NCBI RefSeq assembly: GCF_029168945.1
Contig: NC_083604.1
Coordinates: 4,952,812-5,016,811 of the forward strand
DNA length: 64,000 nt
Origin: Cannabis sativa
Taxonomy: Eukaryota > Streptophyta > Magnoliopsida > Rosales > Cannabaceae
Reading direction: 5' to 3'
The notes beneath the pieces are model-generated. The model saw nothing but the letters and a program-made list of their open reading frames with translations, was not told the DNA's origin and made no database searches. The stretch's first letter is position 1, and the number at the start of each line of letters is the position of its first letter. Shown here piece by piece: positions 12,407 to 24,322 of the stretch. The translations under genes were made by a program, and so were the position numbers.

Positions 12407-12532
12407 TGTTAGAGAGTCCCACATTACTAATGTGTGGAAAGATAATAGAATATATAAGAGGAATGGGCTACTCCTCCCATTGCCAATTAGTTTTGAGATG
12501 GAACCACATTCATCTTATCCCATATACTAACA
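12407..12532 (+). repeat. TRIM LTR 2
   Basis: It starts TGTTAGAGAG after a G-run polypurine tract (12400-12406) and ends CTAACA directly before a perfect tRNA-Met primer-binding site. Confidence 0.88.
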
Positions 12533-12868
12533 TGGTATCAGAGCCTCTTGTGATCCGTTGTGAGCCCAAATTGCCACCGGTCCAAAAAGTCATTTGTGAT
12601 CCGTTGTAAGCCAAAGTGTTGCCGGTCTAAACAGATTCTTCTGTTGTCTCCCCTTTAACCTCTATTTGGGACCTTTCGGACAATTTGTGCCAATTTTCAG
12701 TATTGGAGTCTTTGACCTATTTCAAAATCCACAAATTCTCGACGTGTACACCCACAAATTTCTTGATATTTGGCCTTGTGGGATCCTTTCAAATGTCACG
12801 TTCGGTCCTGTGGTCTCTTATAGGTCGTTCGTTATACCCACACTTTTCAGGCCCAAATGTGAGGAGGG

Positions 12869-13000
12869 TGTATTAAGAGTTAGTCCCACATTGCTAATGT
12901 ATAAAAATAAATTGTGATATATAAGATGAATGGGCTACTCCTCCCATTGCCAATTAATTTTGAGATGGAACCCCATTTATTTTATCTCCTAATTCTAACA
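12869..13000 (+). repeat. TRIM LTR 3
   Basis: It starts TGTATTAAGAG after the purine tract GAGGAGGG and ends TCTAACA at the right border, followed by the target duplication cagct. Confidence 0.87.
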
Positions 13001-13274
13001 CAGCTTTGAAATGCTCATTGCCCATATCTTTCAGAGACCTCTGCGCCATTCCACCACTACTAATTGACGAGCCCGTCGTACGTGATCCTACCTATACTTT
13101 CGCCATTGTTGGTTGTTTACTGATACAAAATAGGGTTTATTAATGGGATAGAGGTAGAGACTGGGGATGGTTTAAGCATCTGTGAGAAGAATAAAAAAGT
13201 AATATAGTCTGGAATTAATAAATTAAATCACATTGCCAAAATTGAGACGAAAACAAGTTTAAAGATCACATAGG

Positions 13275-13703
13275 TTTATGATGAAATTACATTTAATGCT
13301 GAGTTTCAGGGCTAGCCGTAGGCGAAATACCATCTCTGGAGCCATGGTCAGCTCTTTCCTTAACTCCTTTGTACCCATTAAGCTTGGGCGAGGGAAGAAG
13401 GCAATCAAAATCCTGAGAAGGATTAAAACTAGCCACCAAACCCTCTTTTCAGTAGGTGAAATCTCCAAAAACGGTATGGGTTGAGGAAGATCCGTGTTGG
13501 TGAGCATCGTGTAGTGCAATGGAAGCAATTTTGTGATCCGAGGACTGCTAATCCAGTTCTTCTTGGAAATCTTGCTTGAGCTTCCTTTTTAAGCTTTTCC
13601 CAGTGGAGAAGGTTTGGTTCTGATCTCATTCCACGGGGGGCTGAAGGAAGAAGATGAGGATGAAGGAGATAAAGGACTCGACGATTTCAATATCATCTCA
13701 TGT
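13275..13703 (-). pseudogene. Possible decayed coding remnant, unrecognised
   Basis: On the minus strand a Ser/Pro-rich opening (MILKSSSPLSP..., ATG at 13703) runs to a stop near 13592. Open stretches then continue in all three shifted frames down to about 13275. The composition (balanced codons, GC about 45%) differs from the AT-rich surroundings. I do not recognise a family, and it could equally be an unannotated gene whose introns I cannot place. The flanks 13006-13274 and 13704-14507 show nothing further. Confidence 0.2.
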
Positions 13704-14507
13704 ACTGACAGAAAAGGAAAATGGTAGAAACTTAATTTGACCAAAAAAAATATGAAAATACAAAAATGTGACATATTTTAAACCATAAAAATGTAAAGAT
13801 TTGTAAAAGTCTATAACCTAAATGTAATAAAAAAAATATGCTATATAAAAAAAGTAAAGTTTTTAAATTTTTTCATACTTTGTGTAATAATTTCTACTAA
13901 AAGTAAAGAATTTTTTTCTGATGCACCTTCAAATGGATTGTCTTAAACCCTAATCTATTTAGATATTTAGTCTATTTTTTTTATGATTTAATTATTTAGA
14001 ATGACTTATAAATTATTATTTTTTGAATAATTTACAGTATTAAAAATAAAATTTAAATATTTTTTTTCGTATCAAGAACCTTATTTTTCATAAAGTCAAT
14101 TATTGCTTCAAAAAAAAAGATAAAATCAATTATTAAGAATTTTTTAAAAAATTATAAATAGTTTAAAAAAATTATAACATGTATATTTATGAAGAAAAAA
14201 ATTTACAGTAATTAAATATTTTTGTAGAATGGGAAAATAGGTAGTGGTGTACCTGAACAACTCTTTTGAGAGATGGACTACAGACTTTGAACTGCCTTTG
14301 TATCCAATGTATAATTAAATTTCTCATAATGAATTTATAAAAGAATTACAAGAAAACTATTGCATCATATTAAATTTAATCATGCCAATTTTATTATTGC
14401 AAATGAAACCAACCACTAATCATTTAGCAAATAATAATAACAATTGTAATGTATACAATATATAAGTATTCATGTCATAAATATATATCTACAAATATGA
14501 TGAATAA

Positions 14508-14929
14508 TTACTTGTGAGGTATAGATTCATCAAGAAAAGCTTTAAGGCCTTTCAATGGAGGCAATGTGGGTGGTGAAAGTGGAATATTATAAGATAGATG
14601 AGTATTGGCATGAATCTTTTTGGAGTTCCTAGTAGGAGCTGGTGGTGATGGAGTTGACCTCTTTTTAAGCCTCATTTCTGTACAAGATTTTCCACATTTA
14701 ATAATGTAACTCCCATCTTTAAACACCATAAATGTAAATCTCTTTGAGAATTTTCCTACACCTTCTGTATACATATAATAATTAAGAAACCATGTAAGAG
14801 ATTATATATATACATATATAATGAAATGAAATGAAATACTATATTACCTGCTGGAATAATAATATGTAAGCCAAAACATGAGAAGAAGAACACTACCACA
14901 ATTAATAATGATGTTAATCTTTTTCCCAT
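14508..14929 (-). CDS. Small secreted peptide, unrecognised
   Basis: Two exons on the minus strand, 14848-14929 and 14508-14764, join with canonical GT/AG borders and correct phase to give a protein of about 112 residues. Residues 1-27 are a textbook signal peptide: MGKR, then a run of hydrophobic residues (LLIVVVFFFSCFG). The mature part is basic, with two cysteines (GKSCTEM and SYIIKCGK contexts), a Pro/Ser-rich middle (TPSPPAPTRN) and a conserved-looking tail PPLKGLKAFLDESIPHK. The single 83-bp intron right after the signal peptide is common for plant secreted peptides. A TATATAAT box lies about 75 bp upstream (near 15001-15009). I do not recognise the family; a peptide hormone precursor or small defence-type protein are both possible. 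Confidence 0.6.
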
Positions 14930-14998
14930 TTAGAATGGTTTATTAATTTTGTGTTTTTTCTTTCTTCTCTCTTAATATGAAAAGTTGATTGATGTGAT

Positions 14999-15012
14999 TA
15001 ATTATATATGCA
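14999..15012 (-). promoter_or_regulatory. TATA box of the secreted-peptide gene
   Basis: The minus strand reads ATATATAATTAAT about 70-80 bp upstream of the ATG at 14929. This is a suitable distance for a short 5' leader. Confidence 0.4.
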
Positions 15013-15412
15013 ACTATGATTAGGAAATTTATACCAAAATCCAGGGAATTGGAGCTAGCAACCGTATATAATAATTAAGATGCTCTATTTTATTAAAATA
15101 AGTGTTATCTAACTTTGACTACAATTAATTAAGTACTAAATATTATTTGTATTAGTTGTGGCACTTGGGATTAATTTAAGATGAAATTGAGTGTTAAATG
15201 TTTTAGTATATATAAGAGGTTGTTGAATAACTTCAACACACTTGGTGACCAAATAGCTCTATGATCAACCCCTAGCTAAGCTGTCAACTGACACATGCAT
15301 ACATATTTTCAATATTATAAGATTCCAAAAGAAAAAGTCAGGCTTGCCAATATTACAGTAGCTAGTAATTCAGTGACAAACTCTATACATCTAGTTTTCT
15401 TATTTTAATTTA

Positions 15413-15805
15413 GGTTAATTTGGATTTTCTTCCCTTAAATTTTAACATGTACTAAATTATATTTTTAAAATTTTTTTGGCCATTAAAAATTTCTCTAAAC
15501 TATTGAGATTGTTGGATTTAAAATTTTTTGTCAAATTTCATTCAATTTTACTAATTCAATGGTTGTTTATGTACTAAATCATGCTCACTACATTTTGATA
15601 TCTACCAAATTAAGCCCCTTGAATTTTGACATTTACTAAATCATGATCTCTGAACTTTCATCTATGTTAGACTTTTCTTACTAAAATTGGATAAAAGTTC
15701 TTAAATCTAACAATCTCAATAGTTCAAAGGGGATTTTTAACAACCTTAAAAGTTCAATATGCATGATTTGTTACATATTAAAGTTCAAGGGGCAAAAATC
15801 CTTTG
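15413..15805. mobile_element. Decayed Mutator-like MITE of the GGCTAATT family
   Basis: The sequence repeats, with more divergence, the better preserved copy at 31675-32069. It contains phrases such as catgtactaaat, the TCTAACAATCTCAATAG block, and its inverted partner near 15500. The left end reads GGTTAATTTGG; the right end is eroded. It has no coding capacity. Confidence 0.65.
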
Positions 15806-15829
15806 AACTTTAATTTAATAATTATAATA

Positions 15830-17250
15830 AAAATTAATTACTAATCACTCATAAATACCAACTTTTGAGGGTAATGCTAAAACCCTAAACTCATGAACAA
15901 AGTAACTTTCATTTTTACTTTTAAACACTAAAATGATTTTTAATTATGCTTGCTCAATGATAGAATTATTTTCTAATTTTATTCTCTCACTCACGATGCA
16001 TGCTATTCTTTTTTTTTTTTTTTTAAGAGATACAATATTGAAATTTATGTAAAAAAAATGAAGGTATTTTTGTAAAAACAAAGATTCTCACATTCAATTC
16101 AACTACTCCCCTCTCCCTCATAAAACCCTAATCTATGGTTGCTTTTTCACGAAAAAATTCTTCTATCTCTAAATTGGAGTGCCTTCTTATTCCCACTAAT
16201 TATTTCAGGACACATCATTTATACTTATTTTACATGTATTAATTTAATTTAAAGTTTGTTAAGGAATTTATTATATGTTAAATAAGTATAAATATTGTGT
16301 ACTAAAATTATTAGTAGGCGAGGAAGGATACACTAACTTAGAGACAACAGATTTTCTTTCACTTTTTCATGGCCGAGGCATTATTGATGCTTCCTCATGT
16401 GTTGAATGGTGTCTCGATCAAATGGTTCATAGTGTTATTTTTATGTTATCTATTGTTATTGATAATTCAGTAATAAGTATTAATTATTGTTTGATTGTAA
16501 TATCTTTAAATAAAATAGATGGTCAAATTAATAAACAATTGTATACAAATTCTATGTTTATTGAGTGCTTTTTTTTCTTGATTAGATTAGCTGGCATGTA
16601 TTTATATGTATCTTTTGGAGAGATGCATAATTGTTCTATTAGCTTTTCAAATTTGTATTGTACGTACGAACATTACTCAATTTTAACCAATTAATTAAAT
16701 GTCTTTTCCTATAAATTATGTATACATAATTGTGATCATTGATATTTTAGATAGTTGTAATGTAGGAGTGTTTGCAGACAATTAATATAAAATAAACAAC
16801 ATTAGCAAAATAAAGACTTAAATATATAAATAAAAATTAAAACGATTATAATTTTTTCATTTTGAAGGTATGATTTTTCTATAATATATAAAAATGGGGT
16901 ACATATATATATTGGGAAAATACAAACTTGCAGGAAAAGTTTATTAGTAATAATAACGTGTGTGATGGGGTGTGAGTTGTTTATTATATGGGTTGTCGTG
17001 ATAAGTATGGTCATGAGGAAGACCTAATATATCTATAGTAAATAAGTAAATATATATTTTGTTGATGAGAAGTCAAGTCAAGTCTAGTTTGAAAGTTTAT
17101 TTATACTTTATATATAGATTATAATGGTGTTATATTATGGTTTTGGTGAATAACTAATTATTTAGAGCATTGTTATTAGGTATTAGTACGTGGTAGGTGG
17201 CGTCTCACGATTAATTAGAGATATTTTCTAAAAATTATATTCTTAAATTA
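15830..17250. other. AT-rich gene-free DNA
   Basis: An open frame of 139 codons exists at 16275-16694 (+). It contains a segment, VGEEGYTNLETTDFLSLF, with somewhat protein-like composition, but the rest is Ile/Leu/Phe-rich as AT-rich noise would be. I cannot support it as a gene. No repeats with clear ends were found. Confidence 0.4.
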
Positions 17251-17261
17251 TATAGGACCCG

Positions 17262-17615
17262 ATACTTTTTTTTTTTTTTAATAAAAGACGTATTTTATTA
17301 AAGTATTTCTTGTATAATTACATCAAGGATGTTACTCGGAATAGAAGTACCCGAATAACTACGATCAACATATAACCATGAGGCTCGAGCAAAAGCATGA
17401 ACAACACGATTGACAGATCGTTTAACAAAACGAAAATTAACATTGTTCAAAGTAGAAAGAAGACCTTGCACTCCTCAATACAACTCTGAAGAACTTGGAT
17501 CGTGACAAGGCTATCCGTCTCAACCGTAATGTTAAAGAAGTTTGAGTTCTTTATTGATCAACTAAGAACCTCTTTCACTCCAAGAGCCTCGGCAAAACCC
17601 AAATTCACCAATAGT
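17262..17615 (-). pseudogene. LINE 3' tail with RNase H-like domain remnant
   Basis: On the minus strand the reading starts FAEALGVKEVLS and runs through ITVETDSL and the pattern VKRSVNRVVHAFARA. These are hallmarks of the C-terminal RNase H-like domain of plant LINEs. Frameshifts break the frame, and the unit ends in a run of A (T run at 17267-17279 on the plus strand), as a 5'-truncated LINE would. Confidence 0.75.
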
Positions 17616-17619
17616 TGTA

Positions 17620-19070
17620 TTATATTGAGGAGGGTGCTAGACACTAATAGTATTTTTTAACAATTCTCTAAATATTATGCCTAAATTAAGATTACCTTTA
17701 GTTGAGGCTAGAGCTGAAAATAATTACGTGACGTGTTAATTCAGTCCATAATTTATTGTACTTGTATCTTATAGAGTATAGGTTGACACAGCTTTGTATA
17801 TGCTTAATATATTTATATTTTGCTAGAATTTGTATTATACTTTGTTCAGATTAATCTGTTTTTTAATTTTTCAAATAGACATGCTTCTCATTTTCATACT
17901 GTTATTTTATTACGATTATTGAGCTAACTAATAAATTATATGTGTTTTTATTAACTTTAATTATTTTTATATAATTTTTTACAATAATTTTACATAATCA
18001 TATAAAAAAATAATTATAATTTTTAAAATTAAAATATTTACTATCATTTTCATAATTTATAATATTAATTATTATGAAATTATCAAGCTTTTTAACGTGT
18101 CGTACTTTCAAGTTTCATGCCATCAAATTAATTAGTCAATTCATGTTTACGTGTCGTGTTTTTTGATTATTTATCATGTCGTATTGTGCCAATTTACAAC
18201 ATCATACATGTTATATATATCTAGTGTCATATTTTTTCATATCGGGTCGTACTCATGCTTTTCAAACTCACGTATTGTCAAAAAAATTTAACCTATATTT
18301 ACAAAATTAGTTAGAAGTAATAAAATAAAAATGAATCAATTAATTTTTACTTCATTAATCCTTTTGTTTGGTTGTATAGTACTATTGAAATATTTTCCAC
18401 TATTTTAGTAGATTGACAATTTCATATTAAAATAAAATAAGAAAAATTTTAAATTTAATAATTTTCTTTATGCATCTTTAAATTTTATTTTACTCTATTG
18501 TTATTCTCATTCTTATATATTGTTATGTTTTCAATCTTTCCCACCAAACAATACAACCTAAGTGAGACAAAGTCTTTCCAGCCGAATCATCGGATGATCA
18601 CAACGAAGCAGAAGAAAATGTCATCGTAATTAGACTAAGTTTGTTAATTTGTTTGTACTATTTATTATTATTAAGTAATAATATTGATTGATCAGTACTA
18701 CTACTAAGTCAGTCAATCTACGTGGTGGTGTGGCTTATAATTAATTTATCAATTTTAATAATAGTGTTTTTTTTTCTTTCTTTTTTTAATATTAATCTTC
18801 AAATTCTTCATTATCATATATGTTTGACGTTTCATTCACTTCATCACGACCATGGATTTCAATATTGATGTGTCACTCAACTCAACTCAACCAATATTTC
18901 ATATATATATATAGTCGTCTAAGTACAAAATTTAAAGTTTTTTTTTCTTTTTTACAAGTTTAATTAAAGTATATTAGGCATGCAGTCACTAAAGCCTTTA
19001 TTATAGAATTAGAATATACGTATGGACCATTACAGTAATTAGAAGAATAGAAAATAAGTTAATTGTTAAA
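17620..19070. other. AT-rich gene-free DNA
   Basis: Nothing is supported here. It has long A/T tracts and short low-complexity runs, with no TIR pairs or coding signal that could be followed. Confidence 0.5.
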
Positions 19071-19076
19071 GTACAT

Positions 19077-19371
19077 CCTACAAAAAATAACTACTTTTAT
19101 TGATAACTTTTTTGTCACAACAAAAAATTACTTGTAACTAAAATATAATTTTTAGATACAAGTTGTCACTAATTTACTTTTAGTCACAACAAGTATTATG
19201 ACTAGCTAAAAGTATATTTGGTCACACAATAAATTGTAATTTTTATAACTAATACATTTAGTCAGAGACCTTTTAGACACAACATAAAAATAATAATTTA
19301 TAATTAGCCACAACTTTTTTACTTTTAATCATAAATTTTGTTGTGACTAAAAGTAAGATTTTTTGTAACAG
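19077..19371. mobile_element. CACTA-like MITE
   Basis: The left end (CTACAAAAAATAACTACTTTTA) and the inverted right end (TTACAAAAAATCTTACTTTTA) match as about 25-bp inverted repeats. The interior carries several forward and inverted copies of TTTTAGTCACAAC, a subterminal-repeat pattern typical of CACTA derivatives. There is no transposase, and the terminal CAC and a 3-bp duplication are not clear. Confidence 0.5.
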
Positions 19372-19612
19372 GACGATTCTCCTCTTCTTCTTTTCTTTTT
19401 TTTTTTTTAGAAACAAAAAATATGTTCTTTACAGTAACCATCCCATTAGTCTTTTTAACACAAAAACTAAATGTAACATTGACAAACTCATTACAAATAA
19501 CAATAATTTGTTTCAAATTAATTTCTTAATCAGTTGTAATGACTGCATACTTAGAATATGAAATTGATAGAAAAATTAGTATGATAATTGTGTTATATGA
19601 TTATATATGTAT

Positions 19613-20352
19613 TGTTATCCGTGTTTTTAGCAAAAGACACGTGGATTCCAAATAGAAGCTTAAGGCCTATCAATGGGCTCAAATAACATAAATTGGCCCG
19701 AGTCCGGGATCAATTTTGCTTTTCGAGAGAACAACAACATAACTCACCTAAGCTAGGTTCCGTCAAGCCTAGTCAGCATCCAAAAGGTCTATCTCCGTGT
19801 ATTTGGAAGAGGTCCTTGGCGTGTATTCGGAAGCCCAATATTAGTTTCTCATTTTTGCCAAATCGCACAAGATTAGGAATTACTTTCCTAGAATCTCGGT
19901 GAGAGGATGATATCTCACTAAAAAAGGGAACTAAATAATTGGCTATCAAGTAATTAATATGTCATTAATTACCCATAAATATAGTACACGGTATGAGCAA
20001 CTAACTTCGTGATAAGGCCTCCACATCAGCATACAGTACACAAGATGCCTCGTGGGTTGGGCTTACTTAATAAGCCCAAAGTCATTGTATTATTTTGTAA
20101 AATCTTATGAGCTCTATAACACTATAAATACTCACTGAATCATTCATGCAAATGATTAAAAATTCTTGACTTACTTGCTCGAAAAAAGAATAGAGTGTTC
20201 ATACTCATTGTATTCCCTTAGGTTTTTCTAGGCAATCTCATAATAATATTGACTCGTGTCTAAGACTCATTAATGTCCAAAATATCATGTAAAATATATG
20301 AGTGTCTTCTTCATATATGTCTCTTTGAATTGTATTTTCTTTAGTTCTTACA
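19613..20352 (+). mobile_element. Probable solo LTR (TGTTATCC family)
   Basis: The segment starts TGTTATCCGTG and ends TTCTTACA. It carries the usual LTR features: a TATA-like box followed by a leader (near 20122-20160) and a terminal phrase with TCTAAGACTCATTAATG seen in plant Gypsy LTRs. No primer-binding site or polypurine tract adjoins it, and no exact target duplication was found, so the ends are provisional. Confidence 0.5.
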
Positions 20353-20476
20353 TTTAATAATTAGTTTTTTGAAAAACTCGATAAACATGTATAATATGTA
20401 ATGTGGGCCTTATTTTTTAAAAATAGGCATTTGAGTTATAATTCTTCGATTACAGAGATTTTATTTAATTTTAGGT

Positions 20477-20980
20477 AGGGGTGTGCATAAAAATACATCC
20501 AATCTAATTGCAACCGACCATCCCATCACAACCAACCGTCAAATATTGGATATTCAATTGTGATCGAATCATATTAGATGTTATTTTTGAATATCCAATT
20601 AGATCGGATCAGATGTTGGATGAGGTGTCCAAAAATCTAATACATGCATCCAACACTTAATCAAATTAATTAGTATTTTGATTTAATTTAGATGAATAAT
20701 TAAATTATATGTTGTCATACTTAAAATATATATGTATATATGAAAATTAAAATATAAAAAATTTACCCTTTTTATTAGATTTGATGGATTCAATCCAAAA
20801 AATATATACAAGAAATGCATCTAATAGATAAAACTGATCCAATCTAAAATCCATGTTGGATCGATTAAATGGCTGAAATTAATTGGACCGGATGAGATAA
20901 TAAAATCTAACATCCAATATATAATTGGATCAGATATGGATAGGTCTAAAAACATTAACTGTGGTATGATAAACACTCCT
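20477..20980. mobile_element. MITE of the AGGGGTG family, copy B
   Basis: It begins AGGGGTGTGCATAA and ends ATAAACACTCCT, and is flanked by an exact 10-bp duplication aattttaggt (20467-20476 and 20981-20990). The interior consists of diverged ATCCAAT / ATTGGAT motifs in both orientations. It has no coding capacity. Confidence 0.88.
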
Positions 20981-20990
20981 AATTTTAGGT

Positions 20991-22640
20991 GTATTATAAA
21001 TGATAAACATGAATTTGATTTTTTTTTTTTATGATTTATGCTTAGTAACGGTAGGATGATGATCAAGAATGTTCTTAATAAAAGTACGACATTTGTACCA
21101 CATGCAATAAGTACCATTACTGTATTAGTGTTGGTAGAGCTGAACCGTACCCTGAGTACCTCTAAGTGTTGTACCATGTGCACTACATACTTAACCAAAC
21201 TAGTGTTGGTAACACCAGATTGTACACGTTGAACATCATATACTATACCAATGCACTCAGTACCACTACTGTAATAGTGTTGGTAGTATATGAATCACAT
21301 AACAGCATGCATACAATACACATACACATATACATATATGTGTTCGATGCTAGTCTTACCTCGTTTTTAAATTCAAGTGTACCAGTCGACTTGAATAGAA
21401 AATCATGCGCTGAACGGAGGCCCTATATCACAATCACATATATGGGGTAAACAATTTGTTGAAACCTTCTCAGGGACCTAAACTCAATACTAGAAGTTGT
21501 TATATCGATAAATGACATGACAATACTCTAAATATCGAGAAAACACAAAAACCAAGGCTCTAGAAACTGCCAAAATCAGTAAGCCAAAATTTGAAACCGG
21601 TAAACCAGTTTCTAAGGTCTTGCTTGGAGAAACGTTTAACTGGTTATCTGCAGAAAATCCTAAAAACCTCGAATCTCACTCAATTTTTTTTTCAAACTCA
21701 ACCAAACTTTCCAAAATACTTGAAATATCATCCAAGAATAGTTTTCAAGCAAAAGCAGCAGCAAAAATACACAAAAACGAAAAAATATGTCAATGTTGAA
21801 CCAAGTTTGAATTGAACCACTCAATAATCCACCAAACACCCCTCAAACCAGCTCTAACTAACTTAGAATTAACCCTGAAAACTAAAACAACACCAAATGA
21901 ACTCAGACAGAAACTAATTTCCATTTTTTATGCTTAAACCTAGCAAAACCTCAAGAATTCAAAGGATAAAGGTTTTCAGGGGTTAAGTTTGCTTGAACCA
22001 TTTCAATACTTTGCTGAAATCTCTAAAAATTGATGAGGTGGATTGGTTTTCTTCTAGTTCTTGTGAGCTGAAAGGGAGAGAGAGAAGGCAAGAATTAATT
22101 TTTGCTGTCAACTTAGGTTTTTTTTAATTAATAGCTTAGTCTAGATAAGTAAAGATAAACTTAAGTTTTATCTATTTATTAAATATTGACCAGCTGCCAC
22201 TTAGCGGAATAATCCACCTATCCTCAAAATAAAAAAAATACCAAATTTACGTTTGTTGTAATGCTTAACTAATAAAATTGCTTATGGGTAAAATAGTCCA
22301 ACACTATAATCTAGCCTAATCTCGATATTGCAAAATCAAACATATGATTGTCCCTCTTAGATAAAAGGTTTTAAGTTACCCCATGTGACTCTAATAGCCA
22401 TTTATTGCATTTTTTATTGTCATCGAGCTAAAATTATAAAAATTGTAAATTTCTCATTTAACATAAATAAGACACTTAGAGTTTAATAAAAATCTCCGAA
22501 ATTAAAAAATTATAAATCTCATGCCCATTTTTTAAAAATGAGACCCACATCATGAATATTAATATATAATCATCAAATAATAATAATTAATACTAATTAC
22601 CCTACTAATCTATATCTTAATCTATTACAAAAAACTAATA
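20991..22640. other. Gene-free DNA, probably retrotransposon-derived
   Basis: No gene is visible. Between about 21450 and 22560 the composition and phrasing resemble an untranslated or LTR part of a Gypsy element, for example the block ending in a GA-rich leader near 22078-22094. No paired ends, primer-binding site or coding domain could be found. Confidence 0.3.
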
Positions 22641-22669
22641 ATGAAAGCTAGAAAAATTAAACACAAACA

Positions 22670-23190
22670 AGTAGTTTGAAACCGCCTCCTCAGGATTGGA
22701 TAAAATTGAACTGTGATGTAAGGGTGGGTTCAGAAAGTATGTGCTTAGCGGTGGTAGCTAGAAATCATTTTGGCTCGGTGGTCCGGATTCACACGGATCG
22801 TTTGGATTTCTCGGATGCTTTGTGTGGAGAAGCAGCGGCTTGTTGTGCAGCGGTCTCGCTGGCTCTAGAGGAAGGCTTTAAGTTTATTTTGGTTGAGAGT
22901 GACTCGAGATCAGTTATCAATGCTCTCCATGGATCGGAGTCTTTGGGCGATTGACAATTATATCTCATTTTGTGTTAAGTCCTCTCCCTCCTTTTCTTGT
23001 TGTAATTTCATGTATGTTAACAGAACTTGTAATTTTGCAGCCCATAATGTGGCTAATTGGACTTTTATTAACAAGTTGTATGGGATTATTCTGGTTTCTT
23101 CGGTTCTGGAGAATCTTTTATGTAATGACCGAGAGGTCTAACTCTATTTATTAATGGTACATTCACGCTTATTTTCAAAAAAAAATTCAA
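22670..23190 (+). pseudogene. LINE 3' tail with RNase H-like domain remnant
   Basis: The frame opens KPPPQDWIKLNCDVRVGS and continues through AVVARNHFGSVV, GEAAACCAAVSLALE and ILVESDSRSVINAL. The last motif is the classic acid-containing RNase H block of plant LINEs. After a frameshift near 22945 the C-terminal part (NRTCNFAAHNVANW) continues to a stop at about 23140. An A-run follows at 23177. Confidence 0.82.
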
Positions 23191-23597
23191 CTTGTGCAGG
23201 CTCACTTTCTTTGACTTCTAGTATAAGTGTGCCAAGACATTCTTTCAAGTAGCAAGGAAAGAAACTTACTATTCTTTCGTTCAAAATTAGGAAATTTCCC
23301 TGCAGAAGAGCTTTTCTTTACTATATATGTATCAAATCTATCAACTCAAATCGAATAAAGACAGTGACTTACACAACAAAACTAGACTTGCTTGCTCTTA
23401 TTCCTGAAGCTTGAGAGACCTTTCCTCGTTAGCTTAGCCTACCAAATACTTTTCAAGAAAAACAGAAAAAAAAAATCTTCTGGATATCAACATTATATAG
23501 TATATATAAATTATAACACAATGTAGCATTTTTTCCCCATATATGACCAAAGAGTTCCACATTTCCATCTAAAAACACCACACACTTTTTCTCTAAT

Positions 23598-23600
<3 letters not shown>

Positions 23601-23647
<47 letters not shown>

Positions 23648-23658
23648 ATTATTATTAT
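23601..23658. repeat. (ATT)n microsatellite
   Basis: About 19 near-perfect TTA units lie in the upstream flank of the aminotransferase gene. Confidence 0.95.
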
Positions 23659-24322
23659 CACATGTAAAAACTACTTTTTCAATGAACTATAAACATTATC
23701 AATATGATAATGAGCCATATAAGCCAAATTAGTATACTCAATTTAAAGGGTTGGTGTAACCTAACCAAAGTTAGAGTTAGACCTTAAGAACTCACTACAA
23801 AACAAACAAATATATACATAAATAACAAAGAAAAATATGGAACAATAAATATGTAGAAGAAGTTACTTCTACTACTTTGCATATGGTCAAAAATAAAATA
23901 AGTCAAGCAATCAAATATCAAAGGAAGAAGGGACCAATGCTAATTGCTACTCCAATGTTTTAATAATAAAAACATTTTATTTTGTGTCACATAGAAAGAA
24001 AGAGGAGATTCCCCTCAAAGTCTCGTTATCTACCAGAACTCACAAGTTTGAAGCTACACCACATTTTCTTTTCAGAGCTTTATCCCTTTCGGCTCAAATA
24101 TATATGGGCAAAATTACCAATAATCCATTTACTATAATTCAGTGGCTCTGGTGCTGCCAATGCATTCATGTACGCCACATTTTAATGTGACAACACTTGC
24201 ATACTTATATTTATGCGCGGTCAGACTCAGACTATAAACTCTTAACCATTCCCCAACTCTGCCTACGGTAGGAGCAAGCAAGCATCACCCCTAGTCTTGT
24301 GAACCCATATTCAGGTTCAAAG

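Larger units (their letters stand above)
11945..13000 (+). mobile_element. Composite TRIM retrotransposon with three LTRs
   Basis: Three related LTRs of about 128 bp start at 11945, 12407 and 12869, exactly 462 bp apart. The LTRs share the block GTCCCACATTGCTAATGT, a TATATAAG box and the block GGGCTACTCCTCCCATTGCC. The whole unit is flanked by the 5-bp duplication cagct (11940-11944 and 13001-13005). After the second LTR comes TGGTATCAGAGCC (12533-12545), a primer-binding site for initiator tRNA-Met. The first LTR is followed by a one-base variant of it. Purine-rich tracts precede the second and third LTRs. There is no coding capacity, as expected for a TRIM. The two internal segments (12073-12406 and 12533-12868) are not alike. 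Confidence 0.88.

Noticed and set aside
16275..16694. 139-codon open frame on the plus strand
   Set aside because: Composition is mostly Ile, Leu, Phe, Ser and Tyr as expected from AT-rich DNA, no domain is recognisable, and no promoter or splice pattern supports it.
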